Shown piece after piece: positions 53,372-62,374 of a stretch of 64,000 nucleotides of DNA. The stretch is taken from assembly GCF_013155275.1 (NCBI RefSeq), contig NZ_JABJXS010000010.1, forward strand, positions 1-64,000, written 5' to 3'. The notes beneath the pieces are model-generated. The model searched no databases. It was not told where the DNA came from and worked only from the letters and a program-made list of their open reading frames with translations. The position numbers were made by a program, and so were the translations under genes. This stretch comes from Brenneria sp. hezel4-2-4 (GTDB taxonomy: Bacteria; Pseudomonadota; Gammaproteobacteria; Enterobacterales; Enterobacteriaceae). Each line of letters begins with the position of its first letter. The first letter of the stretch is position 1.

Positions 53372-53860
53372 GTGAAAACCAAGCTGATCACCCGGGAAGG
53401 ATACAACAAGCTCAAAGCGGAACACGACCATCTCTGGAATGTGAAACGACCCGAGATAACCCGGATCGTGTCATGGGCCGCCAGTCTGGGGGACAGATCT
53501 GAAAACGCCGATTATACCTATAATAAGCGTTTGCTACGCCAGATTGACCGCCGCGTCCGCTACTTGAGAAAGTGTCTGACCGAGCTACAGATCGTCGACT
53601 ATTCCCCGCAACAGGACGGCAAGGTCTTTTTTGGCGCCTGGGTCGAAATTGAAAACGAAGAAGGCCGGACAAGACGCTTTCGCATCGTCGGGCCTGATGA
53701 AATTTATGGCGACGCTAAAGATTACATCTCCATTGACTCGCCGATGGCGCGGGCATTACTGAAAAAAGAGGTCGATCAGGCCTTCACCGTCACCACCCCG
53801 GAAGGCGCCAAAGAATGGTACGTCAATGCGATCGAATACATCACGCGCCAGAGCGAATAA
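53372..53860 (+). CDS. greB: Transcription elongation factor GreB
   Basis: Stimulates cleavage of backtracked RNA by RNA polymerase. 162 residues starting at GTG 53372 (MKTKLITREGYNKLKAEHDH). The acidic tip of the N-terminal coiled coil is in ASLGDRSENADYTYNK, and the FKBP-like domain has PMARALLKKEVDQ. Convergent with the citrate synthase gene, 25 bases apart. Confidence 0.97.
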   Translation: MKTKLITREGYNKLKAEHDHLWNVKRPEITRIVSWAASLGDRSENADYTYNKRLLRQIDRRVRYLRKCLTELQIVDYSPQQDGKVFFGAWVEIENEEGRTRRFRIVGPDEIYGDAKDYISIDSPMARALLKKEVDQAFTVTTPEGAKEWYVNAIEYITRQSE

Positions 53861-53885
53861 CCGGAAATTTTTTCGCTATCAAACG

Positions 53886-55175
53886 TTATGCTTCATTCAG
53901 CCGGGAAACATAATCCCGGCGCGGTTCGCCGATATAAATCTGCCGCGGACGATAAATCTTGATGTCCTGCTGATTGTGCATTTCATTCCAGTGCGCAATC
54001 CACCCGATGGTGCGGCCGACGGCGGAAATCACCGGAAACATCGAGGACGGCAGCCCCATCGCTTTGAGGATCACCGCGGTGTAAAAATCGGCGCTGGGAT
54101 ACAATTTGTTTTCCAGGAAATAGGGATCGGTGATGGCAATATGCTCCAGCTCGATGGCGACCTGAAGCAGGCTGTCTTCCATCCCCAGTTCACTGAGGAC
54201 GTCGTAACAGGTTTTACGCAGGATGGCGGCACGCGGATCGAAATGTTGATAGATCGAATTGCCAAATCCCATCAGCCGCAACGAGTCGCCCTGATCTTTT
54301 GCCCGCTTCAAAAACGCCGGAATACGATCGACCGTTTTAATCTCTTCCAGCATGCGCATGCAGGCTTCGTTGGCGCCGCCATGCAACGGCCCCCACATTG
54401 AAGCCAGCCCTGCGGCAATACAGGCAAACGGGTTGGCCCCGGATGAACCGGAAGCCCTGACCGCCATGGTGGACGGACACTGGCCGTGGTCGGCGTGCAG
54501 GATCAGAATCCGGTTCATCGCGTTTTCCAGCACCGGATTCACCTCATACTTTTCCGCCGGAATAGAAAACAGCATATGCAGGAGATTACCGGTATAGGAA
54601 AGCGAATTGCGAGGATAAACGGCGGGCTGTTCGATAGAGTATTTGTAACACATCGCCGCCAGCGTCGGCATTTTCGACAACAGCCGGACGGCGGCCAATT
54701 CGCGATGTTCGGGATTGTTAATATCCAGCACGTCATGATAGAACGCCGCCAGCGCCCCGACGACCGCACACATCAGCGCCATAGGATGCGCATCGCGGCG
54801 AAAGCCGCTGAACATACGGCTGATCTGCTCATGCACCAGGGTATGGCGGGTAATGGTGTTGGCAAATCTGGCGTATTCGTCCTTTGAAGGCGCCTCGCCG
54901 TGCAGCAGGATAAAGCAGACTTCGGTAAAATCACAGTTATCCGCCAGTTGCTCGACAGGAAACCCCCGATGCAGCAACACGCTGTTGGCGGCGTCAATGT
55001 AGGTAATTTCAGATTCACACCCTGCCGTATTGGCAAAACCGGGATCGTAACTGCATAACCCCCGAGCGCCGAGCGGGCGAATATCCACGGCATCCCTACC
55101 CATCACGCCGGAACGAATGTCCAGCGTGATATTTTCCTGCCCGTCTACAATCAGGGTGGACTTGCTTACTGTCAT
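53886..55175 (-). CDS. Citrate synthase family protein with altered active-site His
   Basis: 429-residue type II (hexameric-type) citrate synthase family protein, similar along its full length to E. coli GltA. It lies away from any sdh/suc gene, so it is a paralogue by context. Catalytic His265 (E. coli His264) in WGPLHGGANEA and Asp363 (E. coli Asp362) in SADFYTA are kept, as are oxaloacetate-binding His227/His230 (LILHADHGQ) and Arg388 (GRTIGW). But the E. coli GFGHRVY motif reads GFGNSIY here: His305 becomes Asn306 (codon AAT at 54258-54260) and the next Arg becomes Ser. The Cys of the NADH site (E. coli Cys206) is Ala207. SD AGGAGAG precedes the ATG. Activity is uncertain; it may be a modified or moonlighting synthase. 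Confidence 0.88.
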   Translation of the reverse strand: MTVSKSTLIVDGQENITLDIRSGVMGRDAVDIRPLGARGLCSYDPGFANTAGCESEITYIDAANSVLLHRGFPVEQLADNCDFTEVCFILLHGEAPSKDEYARFANTITRHTLVHEQISRMFSGFRRDAHPMALMCAVVGALAAFYHDVLDINNPEHRELAAVRLLSKMPTLAAMCYKYSIEQPAVYPRNSLSYTGNLLHMLFSIPAEKYEVNPVLENAMNRILILHADHGQCPSTMAVRASGSSGANPFACIAAGLASMWGPLHGGANEACMRMLEEIKTVDRIPAFLKRAKDQGDSLRLMGFGNSIYQHFDPRAAILRKTCYDVLSELGMEDSLLQVAIELEHIAITDPYFLENKLYPSADFYTAVILKAMGLPSSMFPVISAVGRTIGWIAHWNEMHNQQDIKIYRPRQIYIGEPRRDYVSRLNEA

Positions 55176-55277
55176 TGAACTCTCTCCTGCACGGATTGGT
55201 CATCGCGGTTGCTATAAACGGCCTTGACTATTTAATACGCTAAAAACGCCGCGCGGTTATAACAATCTTACGCAATA

Positions 55278-55291
55278 TTGATTTAGATAAA
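55278..55291. promoter_or_regulatory. Candidate FNR/ANR-type site between citrate synthase paralogue and tex
   Basis: TTGAT-TTAG-ATAAA matches nine of ten bases of TTGAT-N4-ATCAA. Centred about 109 bases upstream of the citrate synthase ATG and 170 upstream of tex. Found by eye. Confidence 0.35.
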
Positions 55292-55454
55292 GTTTACCTT
55301 ACCCTCTACCTTGGGTTTTTACCATGCCGTAAACACGCCGCCGCCGCGATCGCGGTTTTCCCCGGCGGGTACGGCTGGCATTTTTGGTTATCAATCCGTA
55401 TAACTGTCCTCCAGCTGTTTAACCCATTACTTGATGACTATTGATATCAGACCT

Positions 55455-57791
55455 ATGAATGATTCGTTAAGCCAGATTATCGCCGGCGAATTGCAGGCGC
55501 GTACCGAGCAAGTGGACGCGGCCGTCCGTCTGCTGGACGAAGGAAACACCGTCCCTTTTATCGCCCGTTACCGTAAAGAAGTGACCGGCGGGCTGGATGA
55601 TACCCAACTGCGTCAGTTGGAAACCCGTCTGAGTTACCTGCGAGAACTGGAAGATCGGCGCCAGACAATTCTGAAATCCATCGACGAGCAGGGAAAACTG
55701 ACCGAACAACTCGCCAACGCGATCGGCGCCACGCTGAGCAAGACCGAACTGGAAGATCTCTATCTGCCGTACAAGCCTAAGCGCCGCACTCGCGGGCAGA
55801 TCGCCATCGAAGCCGGGCTGGAGCCGTTGGCGGACAGTCTGTGGCAGGATCCGTCTCAGGAGCCGGAGCAAGCCGCTCAGGCTTACGTCAACGCCGAGCT
55901 GGGCGTAGCGGACGCCAAAGCCGCGCTGGATGGCGCGCGCTACATTCTGATGGAGCGCTTCGCGGAAGACGCCGCGCTGCTGGCCAAGGTGCGTCACTAC
56001 CTGTGGAAAAACGCCCATCTGGTTTCCCGCGTGGTGGAGGGGAAAGAGGAACAAGGCGCGAAATTCCGCGACTATTTCGACCACCACGAGCCGATTGCCC
56101 AGGTGCCCTCTCACCGCGCGCTGGCGATGTTCCGCGGCCGCAATGAAGGGATTTTGCAACTGTCGCTGAATGCCGATCCGCAGTTTGAAGAAACGCCGCG
56201 CGAAAGCCATTGCGAACAGATTATTATCGATCATCTGAATCTGCGGCTGGGTAATGCGGCCGCAGACAGTTGGCGGCGCGCGGTCGTCAACTGGACCTGG
56301 CGCATCAAAGTGCTGCTGCATCTCGAAACCGAACTGATGGGCAGCGTGCGTGAAAAAGCGGAAGACGAAGCGATCAATGTCTTCGCCCGCAACATGCACG
56401 ATCTGTTGATGGCGGCCCCGGCCGGCATGCGCGCCACCATGGGGCTGGACCCGGGTTTACGCACCGGGGTGAAAGTCGCGGTGGTCGATGCCACCGGCAA
56501 GCTGGTCGCCACCGACACCATTTATCCGCATACCGGTCAGGCGGCCAAAGCCGCCGCCATCGTTGCCGCCCTGTGCATCAAACATCAGGTCGAACTGGTG
56601 GCGATTGGCAACGGCACCGCCTCACGGGAAACCGAACGTTTCTTCCTGGATACGCAAAAACAGTTCCCGGATATCCGCGCGCAGAAAGTCATCGTCAGTG
56701 AGGCCGGCGCGTCCGTGTACTCAGCGTCGGAATTGGCCGCGCAGGAATTCCCCGACCTGGACGTTTCCCTGCGCGGCGCCGTTTCTATCGCCCGTCGTTT
56801 GCAGGACCCACTGGCCGAACTGGTGAAAATCGACCCGAAATCCATCGGCGTCGGCCAGTATCAGCACGATGTCAGCCAGAGCCTGCTGGCGAAAAAACTC
56901 GATGCCGTGGTGGAAGACTGCGTCAACGCCGTCGGCGTCGATCTGAATACCGCCTCTGTCGCCCTGCTGACCCGCGTGGCGGGCCTCACGCGAATGATGG
57001 CGCAGAACGTGGTCGCCTGGCGCGATGAAAACGGCCGTTTCCGCAACCGGGAACAGCTACTGAAAGTCAGCCGGCTGGGGCCGAAAGCGTTTGAACAGTG
57101 TGCCGGCTTCCTGCGCATCAATCACGGCGATAATCCGCTGGATGCGTCTACCGTTCACCCGGAAGCCTACCCGGTCGTGGAGCGCATTCTGGCGGCGACC
57201 GAACAGGCGATCCAGGATTTAATGGGCAATCCCGGCGCGCTGCGCAATCTGAAAGCGGCTGATTTTACCGACGCGCGTTTTGGCGTGCCGACCGTGACCG
57301 ACATCATCAAAGAGCTGGAGAAACCGGGACGCGACCCACGTCCCGAGTTTAAAACCGCCAGCTTTGCCGACGGGGTGGAAACCATGAACGACCTGCTGCC
57401 CGGCATGATTCTGGAAGGCGCGGTCACCAACGTGACCAACTTCGGGGCTTTCGTGGATATCGGCGTCCATCAGGACGGACTGGTGCATATCTCCTCCCTC
57501 GCCGATCGCTTCGTTGAGGATCCGCATACCGTGGTTAAGGCCGGGGATATCGTCAAGGTGAAAGTGATGGAAGTCGATCTGCAACGCAAGCGTATCGCGC
57601 TGACCATGCGGCTGGACGAACAGCCGGGTGAAACCGCCGCGCGCCGCGGGGGCAATGGCGGGGCTCGCGACACTCCGGCTTCGCCGCGTCAGCCGTCAGG
57701 CAAGCCACGCTCTCGTCCGGCGGGCAACGCTGCCACGGCGGGTAACAGCGCCATGAGCGATGCGCTGGCGGCGGCGTTTAAGAAGCGCTGA
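55455..57791 (+). CDS. tex: Tex family RNA-binding transcription accessory protein (YhgF)
   Basis: Large nucleic-acid-binding protein, 778 residues from ATG 55455 ([14 protein letters not shown]). In-frame TTG 55431 and ATG 55434 would add seven to eight residues; the family start MNDS is preferred although the SD is weak. Domains: N-terminal Tex helices, YqgF/RNase H-like fold with [16 protein letters not shown] (about 335), helix-hairpin-helix repeats and a C-terminal S1 domain (about 645-715) with [14 protein letters not shown]-like [19 protein letters not shown]. The basic Gly/Arg/Pro-rich tail is typical. Confidence 0.95.
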   Translation: MNDSLSQIIAGELQARTEQVDAAVRLLDEGNTVPFIARYRKEVTGGLDDTQLRQLETRLSYLRELEDRRQTILKSIDEQGKLTEQLANAIGATLSKTELEDLYLPYKPKRRTRGQIAIEAGLEPLADSLWQDPSQEPEQAAQAYVNAELGVADAKAALDGARYILMERFAEDAALLAKVRHYLWKNAHLVSRVVEGKEEQGAKFRDYFDHHEPIAQVPSHRALAMFRGRNEGILQLSLNADPQFEETPRESHCEQIIIDHLNLRLGNAAADSWRRAVVNWTWRIKVLLHLETELMGSVREKAEDEAINVFARNMHDLLMAAPAGMRATMGLDPGLRTGVKVAVVDATGKLVATDTIYPHTGQAAKAAAIVAALCIKHQVELVAIGNGTASRETERFFLDTQKQFPDIRAQKVIVSEAGASVYSASELAAQEFPDLDVSLRGAVSIARRLQDPLAELVKIDPKSIGVGQYQHDVSQSLLAKKLDAVVEDCVNAVGVDLNTASVALLTRVAGLTRMMAQNVVAWRDENGRFRNREQLLKVSRLGPKAFEQCAGFLRINHGDNPLDASTVHPEAYPVVERILAATEQAIQDLMGNPGALRNLKAADFTDARFGVPTVTDIIKELEKPGRDPRPEFKTASFADGVETMNDLLPGMILEGAVTNVTNFGAFVDIGVHQDGLVHISSLADRFVEDPHTVVKAGDIVKVKVMEVDLQRKRIALTMRLDEQPGETAARRGGNGGARDTPASPRQPSGKPRSRPAGNAATAGNSAMSDALAAAFKKR

Positions 57792-58118
57792 TCCGGTTGA
57801 CCCCGGCCCCGCCGTTGGGACTGGAGAATCCCCACAAATTTGGGGAAGAATTTCTGTCAGTGCAGTGAACGTTTCGTGCGCACTAACCTCAGTCGATTGC
57901 TGCGACCGTCTCAGCACGCGCCCGGCACGTGGCGGCTCAATCACCGCCGCCCCGTGTCCCCAGGCATTTCGCGGAAAATGATGAACCCCGTTGGGGTTCA
58001 CCCTACGGCTAACGCAAGCGTTGTTCCATTTTGCGTTGCAAAGTTGCAAAATGGTGTCGTCGCTATGCGATGCTTTCGGCGTTCGTGACCGCTGACCGGG
58101 AGAGAGAAAACCTCACCC
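57792..58118. repeat. Structured intergenic region with three hairpins (tex 3' side)
   Basis: 327 bases between tex and the FtsX-type permease (convergent). It contains TCCCC-...-GGGGA around 57829-57846, TGAACCCC-GTT-GGGGTTCA (57982-58000) and CCATTTTGC / GCAAAATGG (58026-58034 and 58046-58054). None has a clear T tract. No gene is recognised; short frames here have no family resemblance. Looks like a mosaic of repeat fragments or a decayed insertion. Confidence 0.5.
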
Positions 58119-59354
58119 TCACTCCCCGCGCAGCGCGGCGGCCGGCGACTGCCGGTAAGCCAGCATCGCGGGAACGGTCAACAGCATCGCGGCGACCAAC
58201 AGCAGAATCAGCACAAAGGCAACGTCATCCTGTCCCAGCGTCACCGGCAGCACAAAGCCGCTTTTCTCGCTCATCGCCTGCGCAATGACCTGTGCGGCGG
58301 CATAGCCGATGCCGATACCCAGCAGCACGCCGGCGCTAACCAGCGACATCAAACCACACCAGACAAGCGCGAAAACGCCATAGCGCGGCGCGCCGAACGC
58401 CCGCAACGCCCCGATCTGTTTTTGTCGCTGCCGCAGGTGAACCACCGCCACCATCGCCACGGCGACGCCGACCAGCCCTTGCGTGCCCAGTGAGATATAA
58501 ATCAACAACTGCCGAATATCCCCCAATAGGGAATAGAGCTTCACCAGCACTTCGCCGGGGAAGACGGCCTGCGTCGCGTGGGTGCGATATAACGAACGAA
58601 GCTGATAAGCCCCGGCAATGCTCTTGGGCTTCACCACAATCGCCGGCACGCCCGCCTGATGCGCATGATCGCCCGCGTCCCGCTCAGCGTGTTCGTCGTG
58701 CGAGTGCCCCTCATCCTGCGCGTCATCCGCAGGTGGCGGCTGCACACCATGCACCCGCCACACCGCGCTTATCGGCACCAGAATCGCCTTATCCCATGCG
58801 CTGCCGTCGGCGGGCAGGATCCCCACCACGGTGTAATTGACCTCTTCATGCGCATGCGCGCCCTCTTGCCCCACCTGACCGTGAATCGGGCTGAACGTAT
58901 CCCCCAACGCCAGGCCGGTATGCGCGCCCACCACCGCTTCGAAATCCGCGTTAAACACCCGACCGGCCAGCAGTCGCCGCTTGCCGTTATCGGTCGCCAG
59001 CGGCGCAGTGGTGCCGACTATCGGCATGTCCTGATAAAAATCGCCGAACGCTACCGGCGCCGCCCAGGCCACCAGCGGATTTTTCGTCAAATCGTCCACG
59101 ATCTGCGCGGGGATCAGCGTCAGCGCCGACGGTTGCAGGAAAACCGACGATAGCACCAGTTGCGTTTCGCTGCCCGGCGCGCCGACGATCAAATCAAAAC
59201 GATCCGCCGCTTTCGCGCTTCCCATACGCAGCGCTCTTTCCTGTAGGCTGACGGCAATACTTAGCGCGGTAGCCGTCGCAATCAGCAACACCACCACCAC
59301 GACCCCCGGCCATAAACGCCGCCAGTCAACCCAGATAAGACGCCACGGGATCAT
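58119..59354 (-). CDS. FtsX-type ABC permease with His-rich loop
   Basis: 411-residue MacB/LolC/FtsX-type permease. One N-terminal membrane segment (residues about 15-35), a periplasmic MacB-type core, then three C-terminal membrane segments (about 292-316, 333-355, 377-397). Unusual: histidine-rich loops, HAHEE near residues 167-171 and a strongly acidic/His stretch at about 210-232 (DDAQDEGHSHDEHAERDAGD). Start ATG 59352-59354 overlaps the ATPase stop (ATGA at 59351-59354). I infer metal sensing or binding. Similar permeases occur in zinc-responsive clusters (Pseudomonas PA4063-PA4066 type, from memory). Confidence 0.85.
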   Translation of the reverse strand: MIPWRLIWVDWRRLWPGVVVVVLLIATATALSIAVSLQERALRMGSAKAADRFDLIVGAPGSETQLVLSSVFLQPSALTLIPAQIVDDLTKNPLVAWAAPVAFGDFYQDMPIVGTTAPLATDNGKRRLLAGRVFNADFEAVVGAHTGLALGDTFSPIHGQVGQEGAHAHEEVNYTVVGILPADGSAWDKAILVPISAVWRVHGVQPPPADDAQDEGHSHDEHAERDAGDHAHQAGVPAIVVKPKSIAGAYQLRSLYRTHATQAVFPGEVLVKLYSLLGDIRQLLIYISLGTQGLVGVAVAMVAVVHLRQRQKQIGALRAFGAPRYGVFALVWCGLMSLVSAGVLLGIGIGYAAAQVIAQAMSEKSGFVLPVTLGQDDVAFVLILLLVAAMLLTVPAMLAYRQSPAAALRGE

Positions 59355-60043
59355 GGTGCAACCTCCTGTTGAGCGCTGTCGGCTATCAGCCGCCCTTTCT
59401 CCAATCGCAGACAACGCGTCATCCGTGACGCCAGAAGCCGATCGTGGGTAATGGCAATCAACGTGGCGTTATTTTGCCGCGCCAGAGTCGCCAGCAGTTC
59501 GGCGATTTGCGCGCCGCTGTGCGCATCCAGACTGGCCGTCGGTTCATCCGCCACGATAATATCCGGCGATCCCAGCAACGCTCTGGCGACGGCGACTCGT
59601 TGCTTTTCCCCGCGCGACAGCATCTCAACCGGGCGATTACCGACATCCAGCCCGACCTGCGCCAGCAGATCGGCGGCGCGCTGTTTTAATGATGCCGGCA
59701 AGCGCCAGTGATGAAAGTTCGCCGGTAATAGCACGTTTTCCCGAGCGCTCAAACCGGGAAAGAGATGGAAATCCTGCATTACCAACCCCACATGCCGCGC
59801 CCGCCAGCGATCCCGTTCGGTTTCATTTAACCGCCTGATGTCCTGCTGCGCCCAGTTCACGCTGCCCGTTCCCCGCGAATCCAGGCCGCTAATCGCATTG
59901 ACCAGCGTGGTTTTGCCCGAGCCGGACGGCCCCATTACCGCCACCTGCGAACCGGCGGCGATGCGCAACGCCGGAATAGCCAGCACCGCATCCGGCGTAT
60001 CGGGGAAAGTGACGCTCAGATCTTGAATCAATAACTCCACCAT
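59351..60043 (-). CDS. LolD-type ABC transporter ATP-binding protein
   Basis: 230-residue ATPase. Walker A GPSGSGKTT (about residues 38-46), signature LSRGEKQRVAVARALL, Walker B IIVADEPTASLDAHSG. The Gly in LSGGE is replaced by Arg (LSRGE), as seen in some LolD-like proteins. Pairs with the FtsX-type permease. RBS TAGGAG eight bases after the upstream stop. Not the lolCDE locus: it has only one permease and no LolE. Confidence 0.9.
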   Translation of the reverse strand: MVELLIQDLSVTFPDTPDAVLAIPALRIAAGSQVAVMGPSGSGKTTLVNAISGLDSRGTGSVNWAQQDIRRLNETERDRWRARHVGLVMQDFHLFPGLSARENVLLPANFHHWRLPASLKQRAADLLAQVGLDVGNRPVEMLSRGEKQRVAVARALLGSPDIIVADEPTASLDAHSGAQIAELLATLARQNNATLIAITHDRLLASRMTRCLRLEKGRLIADSAQQEVAP

Positions 60044-60051
60044 CAGTGCTC

Positions 60052-60528
60052 CTACAGGGTATCGAACGTCGCATCACGCAGCCGCAGAAGACTGACGAAA
60101 CCGGTTTCCGCGTCGGTCCACGATCCGTGCTCCAGTACGCCTTTCACTTCAATAATGGTGTTGTTCTGGACGAAGGTTTGCCGTTTAGCCAGATAGACCA
60201 CCACGATATCTTCCGGCCAGTCGGCATCGGAGGAACAGAAAGGACACAACGCCATCGGCATTTTGGTCAGCACGAAGAATTGGGCTTCCGCTTTCAGCGG
60301 CGGCGCCATAAAGCCGCGCATCGTCACCCGCTTGCCGGATAAGATTTTGACGTCATCGGAGAATGCCAGTCCCAGCACGCCGTAAGACGCATAAAGTTTG
60401 TCGAAAGACAGTTCAGGCGGCGCGGCTTTCGCTGGCGCGACGCACAATAGCGCAAGCACAATCGGCGCTGCGTTCAACCAGACAGAAAGCGGGTTTGCCC
60501 CCGCCGGGTTACATTTCGCGTTATTCAT
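60052..60528 (-). CDS. Exported CxxC protein of unknown function in the ABC cluster
   Basis: 158 residues from ATG 60526-60528 (MNNAKCNPAGANPLSVWLNA). A signal peptide ends at about APAKA-APP (residue 34). The mature part includes FVLTKMPMALCPFCSSDADW with a CPFC motif, and ends with an OB-like beta region (VEVKGVLEHGS-like). I recognise it only as the small partner found with LolD-like/FtsX-like zinc-associated clusters. A TTG three codons upstream is an alternative start. The preceding alkaline phosphatase stop is 9 bases upstream. Confidence 0.7.
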   Translation of the reverse strand: MNNAKCNPAGANPLSVWLNAAPIVLALLCVAPAKAAPPELSFDKLYASYGVLGLAFSDDVKILSGKRVTMRGFMAPPLKAEAQFFVLTKMPMALCPFCSSDADWPEDIVVVYLAKRQTFVQNNTIIEVKGVLEHGSWTDAETGFVSLLRLRDATFDTL

Positions 60529-60537
60529 ACCGGCCAA

Positions 60538-62283
60538 TTATCTCTTGTCCTGCGGTTTTAGCGCCAACGCATCGACAATCACCCGAAACAGCTCCGTATT
60601 TTCCATATAACCCCGGATCCGCTCGGCTCCCGGCCCGCTGGCCTGAATCACCATATCGTCCACCGCGTGCACGCCGGTATCGGAAGAACGCGGCAGGATC
60701 CCTTCGCGGAATACCGCCCCCGGCACCGCCTCATAGGCTTTATTCGCCACGTATTCATCCTTTTCATTTTTCACCGCCGGCACAAAGCGCCCGTCCAGCT
60801 TCGGCCGAAAGGTTTCGTAATAGTCAGGAAAGTTGTTGAAGAACACCGCCAGACGTTTGGAAACATGCACCTCGTCGGGATAACCATCTTTATTGGCGTC
60901 CCGATAGTTCGGGTAGCCGGCGTCTTCATACACGCCGACTTTCTCGCGCATGTCGGCGCCCGGTTTTTCATCGTCCACCGTGCCGATAATGGAGAGACCG
61001 TGGGTATGGTCGCCGGTAACGACGATCAAGGTATCCGGGTGCCGCTCGGCGAATGCCTTCGCCAGCGCCACCGACTGATCCAGCATGATGGTGTTATAAA
61101 ACGCGCGCTCCCAGTCCAGCGGATGCGAGGCTTTGTCGATCAGCGCGGATTCCACCATCAGGAAGAAACCATCCTGATTTTTGGACAGGACATCCAGCGC
61201 CGCCTGCGTCATTTCGGTCAGATCGGGCTGGTGGGGGAATTTTTTGGCGACGTCGTTTTTCAGGAAACGGCGATCCAGCACATCATCCATGTTGCCGGTA
61301 TGGAACAGGCCCAGCAGTTTGGTGGCCTGAGCCGCATTTTCCTTCAGCGTTTGGGCATCGGTAGCCAGCGTGTAACCCGCCTGCTGGAATTTTTCGATAT
61401 AGTTGTTTTCATCTTTGCGTTTTGAGCCCGGCGTGCTCTGCGGCAGGAAATAAGCTGAGCCGCCGCCCAGGATCACGCTGGGCTGCACGTTGTAGAACAT
61501 CTCGACGATTTCCGCTTTATCCGCCCGACGGCGGGTATGGGCCACCACGGCCGCCGGGGTTGCGTCTTCAATTTCAGCATCGCTGACCACGCCGACCGCC
61601 ATATTGGTTGAACGGGTAATCAGCTCGCCGAGCGTTTCCTGTTTCGGATGTTCCAGCGAGTTTTTACTGCGGCTGACGTAGACGCCCAGCGCGTTTACGC
61701 CGGATTTATGCCCGGTCATATAGGCGCTCATGGTATTGGCGCTGTCCGCCGCAATCGAGTCGGTACTGGAGGTGCCGGCAAACGCCATGTATTGCAGATC
61801 GTCAATCGCCAGACGGCCGTCCGCCTTTCCTTCGGTTATCCCTTTGGACAGAATACGGGCGCCGGTGCGGTGAGCGACGGACAACCCGTCGCCGATAAAC
61901 AAAATAACGTTTTTGGCTTTGCGGGTATCCGGCGTCTGATAGACGTCCCAGGTTACCCGCGTCGTTTTCCCTTTGGCCTGCGCTTCCACGGCGTATTGAC
62001 CGGCGGCGGGCAGATGCGCATCCCGCACCCACACGGTAGACGCCCCGGCGCCGTCTTCACGTTCGACGAACGTGGCCGATTTTCCCAACACCTGTTGATA
62101 ATCTTTGCCGTTGATCAGGATACGGATCTCTTCCGGCTTGAGTACCTCGTCAAACTCGACTTTAAAATCGAATTTTCCCCCCGCCAGCATGGTCGCGCGG
62201 TCGATGGGATAAATAGCCTGTGACTGAACCAGGCCCGGCAGTACGCCGGCCAACGCTAAAGGCAATAACCAATAAGCTTTCAT
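60538..62283 (-). CDS. Alkaline phosphatase family protein (exported)
   Basis: 581-residue periplasmic metal-dependent phosphomonoesterase of the PhoA superfamily. Signal peptide MKAYWLLPLALAGVLPGLVQ. Equivalents of the E. coli active site are all visible: Asp132 (FIGDGL), nucleophile Ser181 (DSANTMSAYMTG), Asp240/Thr242 (EDATPAAVVAH), Glu378/Asp383/Lys384/His387 (VESALIDKASH), Asp425/His426 (GDHTHG) and His539 (GVHAVDD). An extra loop DANKDGYPDEV (462-472) resembles a calcium-binding EF-hand loop. Longer than E. coli PhoA (about 471). Probably Zn2Mg or Ca dependent. First gene of a minus-strand cluster with the CxxC protein and ABC pair. Confidence 0.9.
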   Translation of the reverse strand: MKAYWLLPLALAGVLPGLVQSQAIYPIDRATMLAGGKFDFKVEFDEVLKPEEIRILINGKDYQQVLGKSATFVEREDGAGASTVWVRDAHLPAAGQYAVEAQAKGKTTRVTWDVYQTPDTRKAKNVILFIGDGLSVAHRTGARILSKGITEGKADGRLAIDDLQYMAFAGTSSTDSIAADSANTMSAYMTGHKSGVNALGVYVSRSKNSLEHPKQETLGELITRSTNMAVGVVSDAEIEDATPAAVVAHTRRRADKAEIVEMFYNVQPSVILGGGSAYFLPQSTPGSKRKDENNYIEKFQQAGYTLATDAQTLKENAAQATKLLGLFHTGNMDDVLDRRFLKNDVAKKFPHQPDLTEMTQAALDVLSKNQDGFFLMVESALIDKASHPLDWERAFYNTIMLDQSVALAKAFAERHPDTLIVVTGDHTHGLSIIGTVDDEKPGADMREKVGVYEDAGYPNYRDANKDGYPDEVHVSKRLAVFFNNFPDYYETFRPKLDGRFVPAVKNEKDEYVANKAYEAVPGAVFREGILPRSSDTGVHAVDDMVIQASGPGAERIRGYMENTELFRVIVDALALKPQDKR

Positions 62284-62315
62284 CGTGATGTCCTTGATTG
62301 CGGAATGAACAGGAC

Positions 62316-62328
62316 ATAACGTAGTTAT
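62316..62328. promoter_or_regulatory. Small dyad upstream of the alkaline phosphatase gene
   Basis: ATAAC-GTA-GTTAT, 33 bases upstream of the ATG. The orientation is opposite to the usual Zur dyad (GTTAT...ATAAC), so I do not call it a Zur box. No good Pho box (CTGTCAT repeats) is seen. Confidence 0.25.
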
Positions 62329-62374
62329 CTTTTCTTACAGTTTGATGAACATGGATATCAATTCCGAGCGGGGT

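Noticed and set aside
58119-60043. lolCDE lipoprotein release system
   Set aside because: Only one permease, with a His-rich loop not seen in LolC or LolE, and an associated phosphatase; the locus is wrong for lol.
60538-62283. Treating the alkaline phosphatase as the E. coli-type phoA under PhoB control
   Set aside because: The protein is longer and divergent, and I found no CTGTCAT-type Pho box in the upstream 90 bases. Only the family is assigned.
62316-62328. ATAAC-GTA-GTTAT dyad as a Zur operator
   Set aside because: Zur dyads run GTTAT...ATAAC; here the half-sites are in the reverse order.
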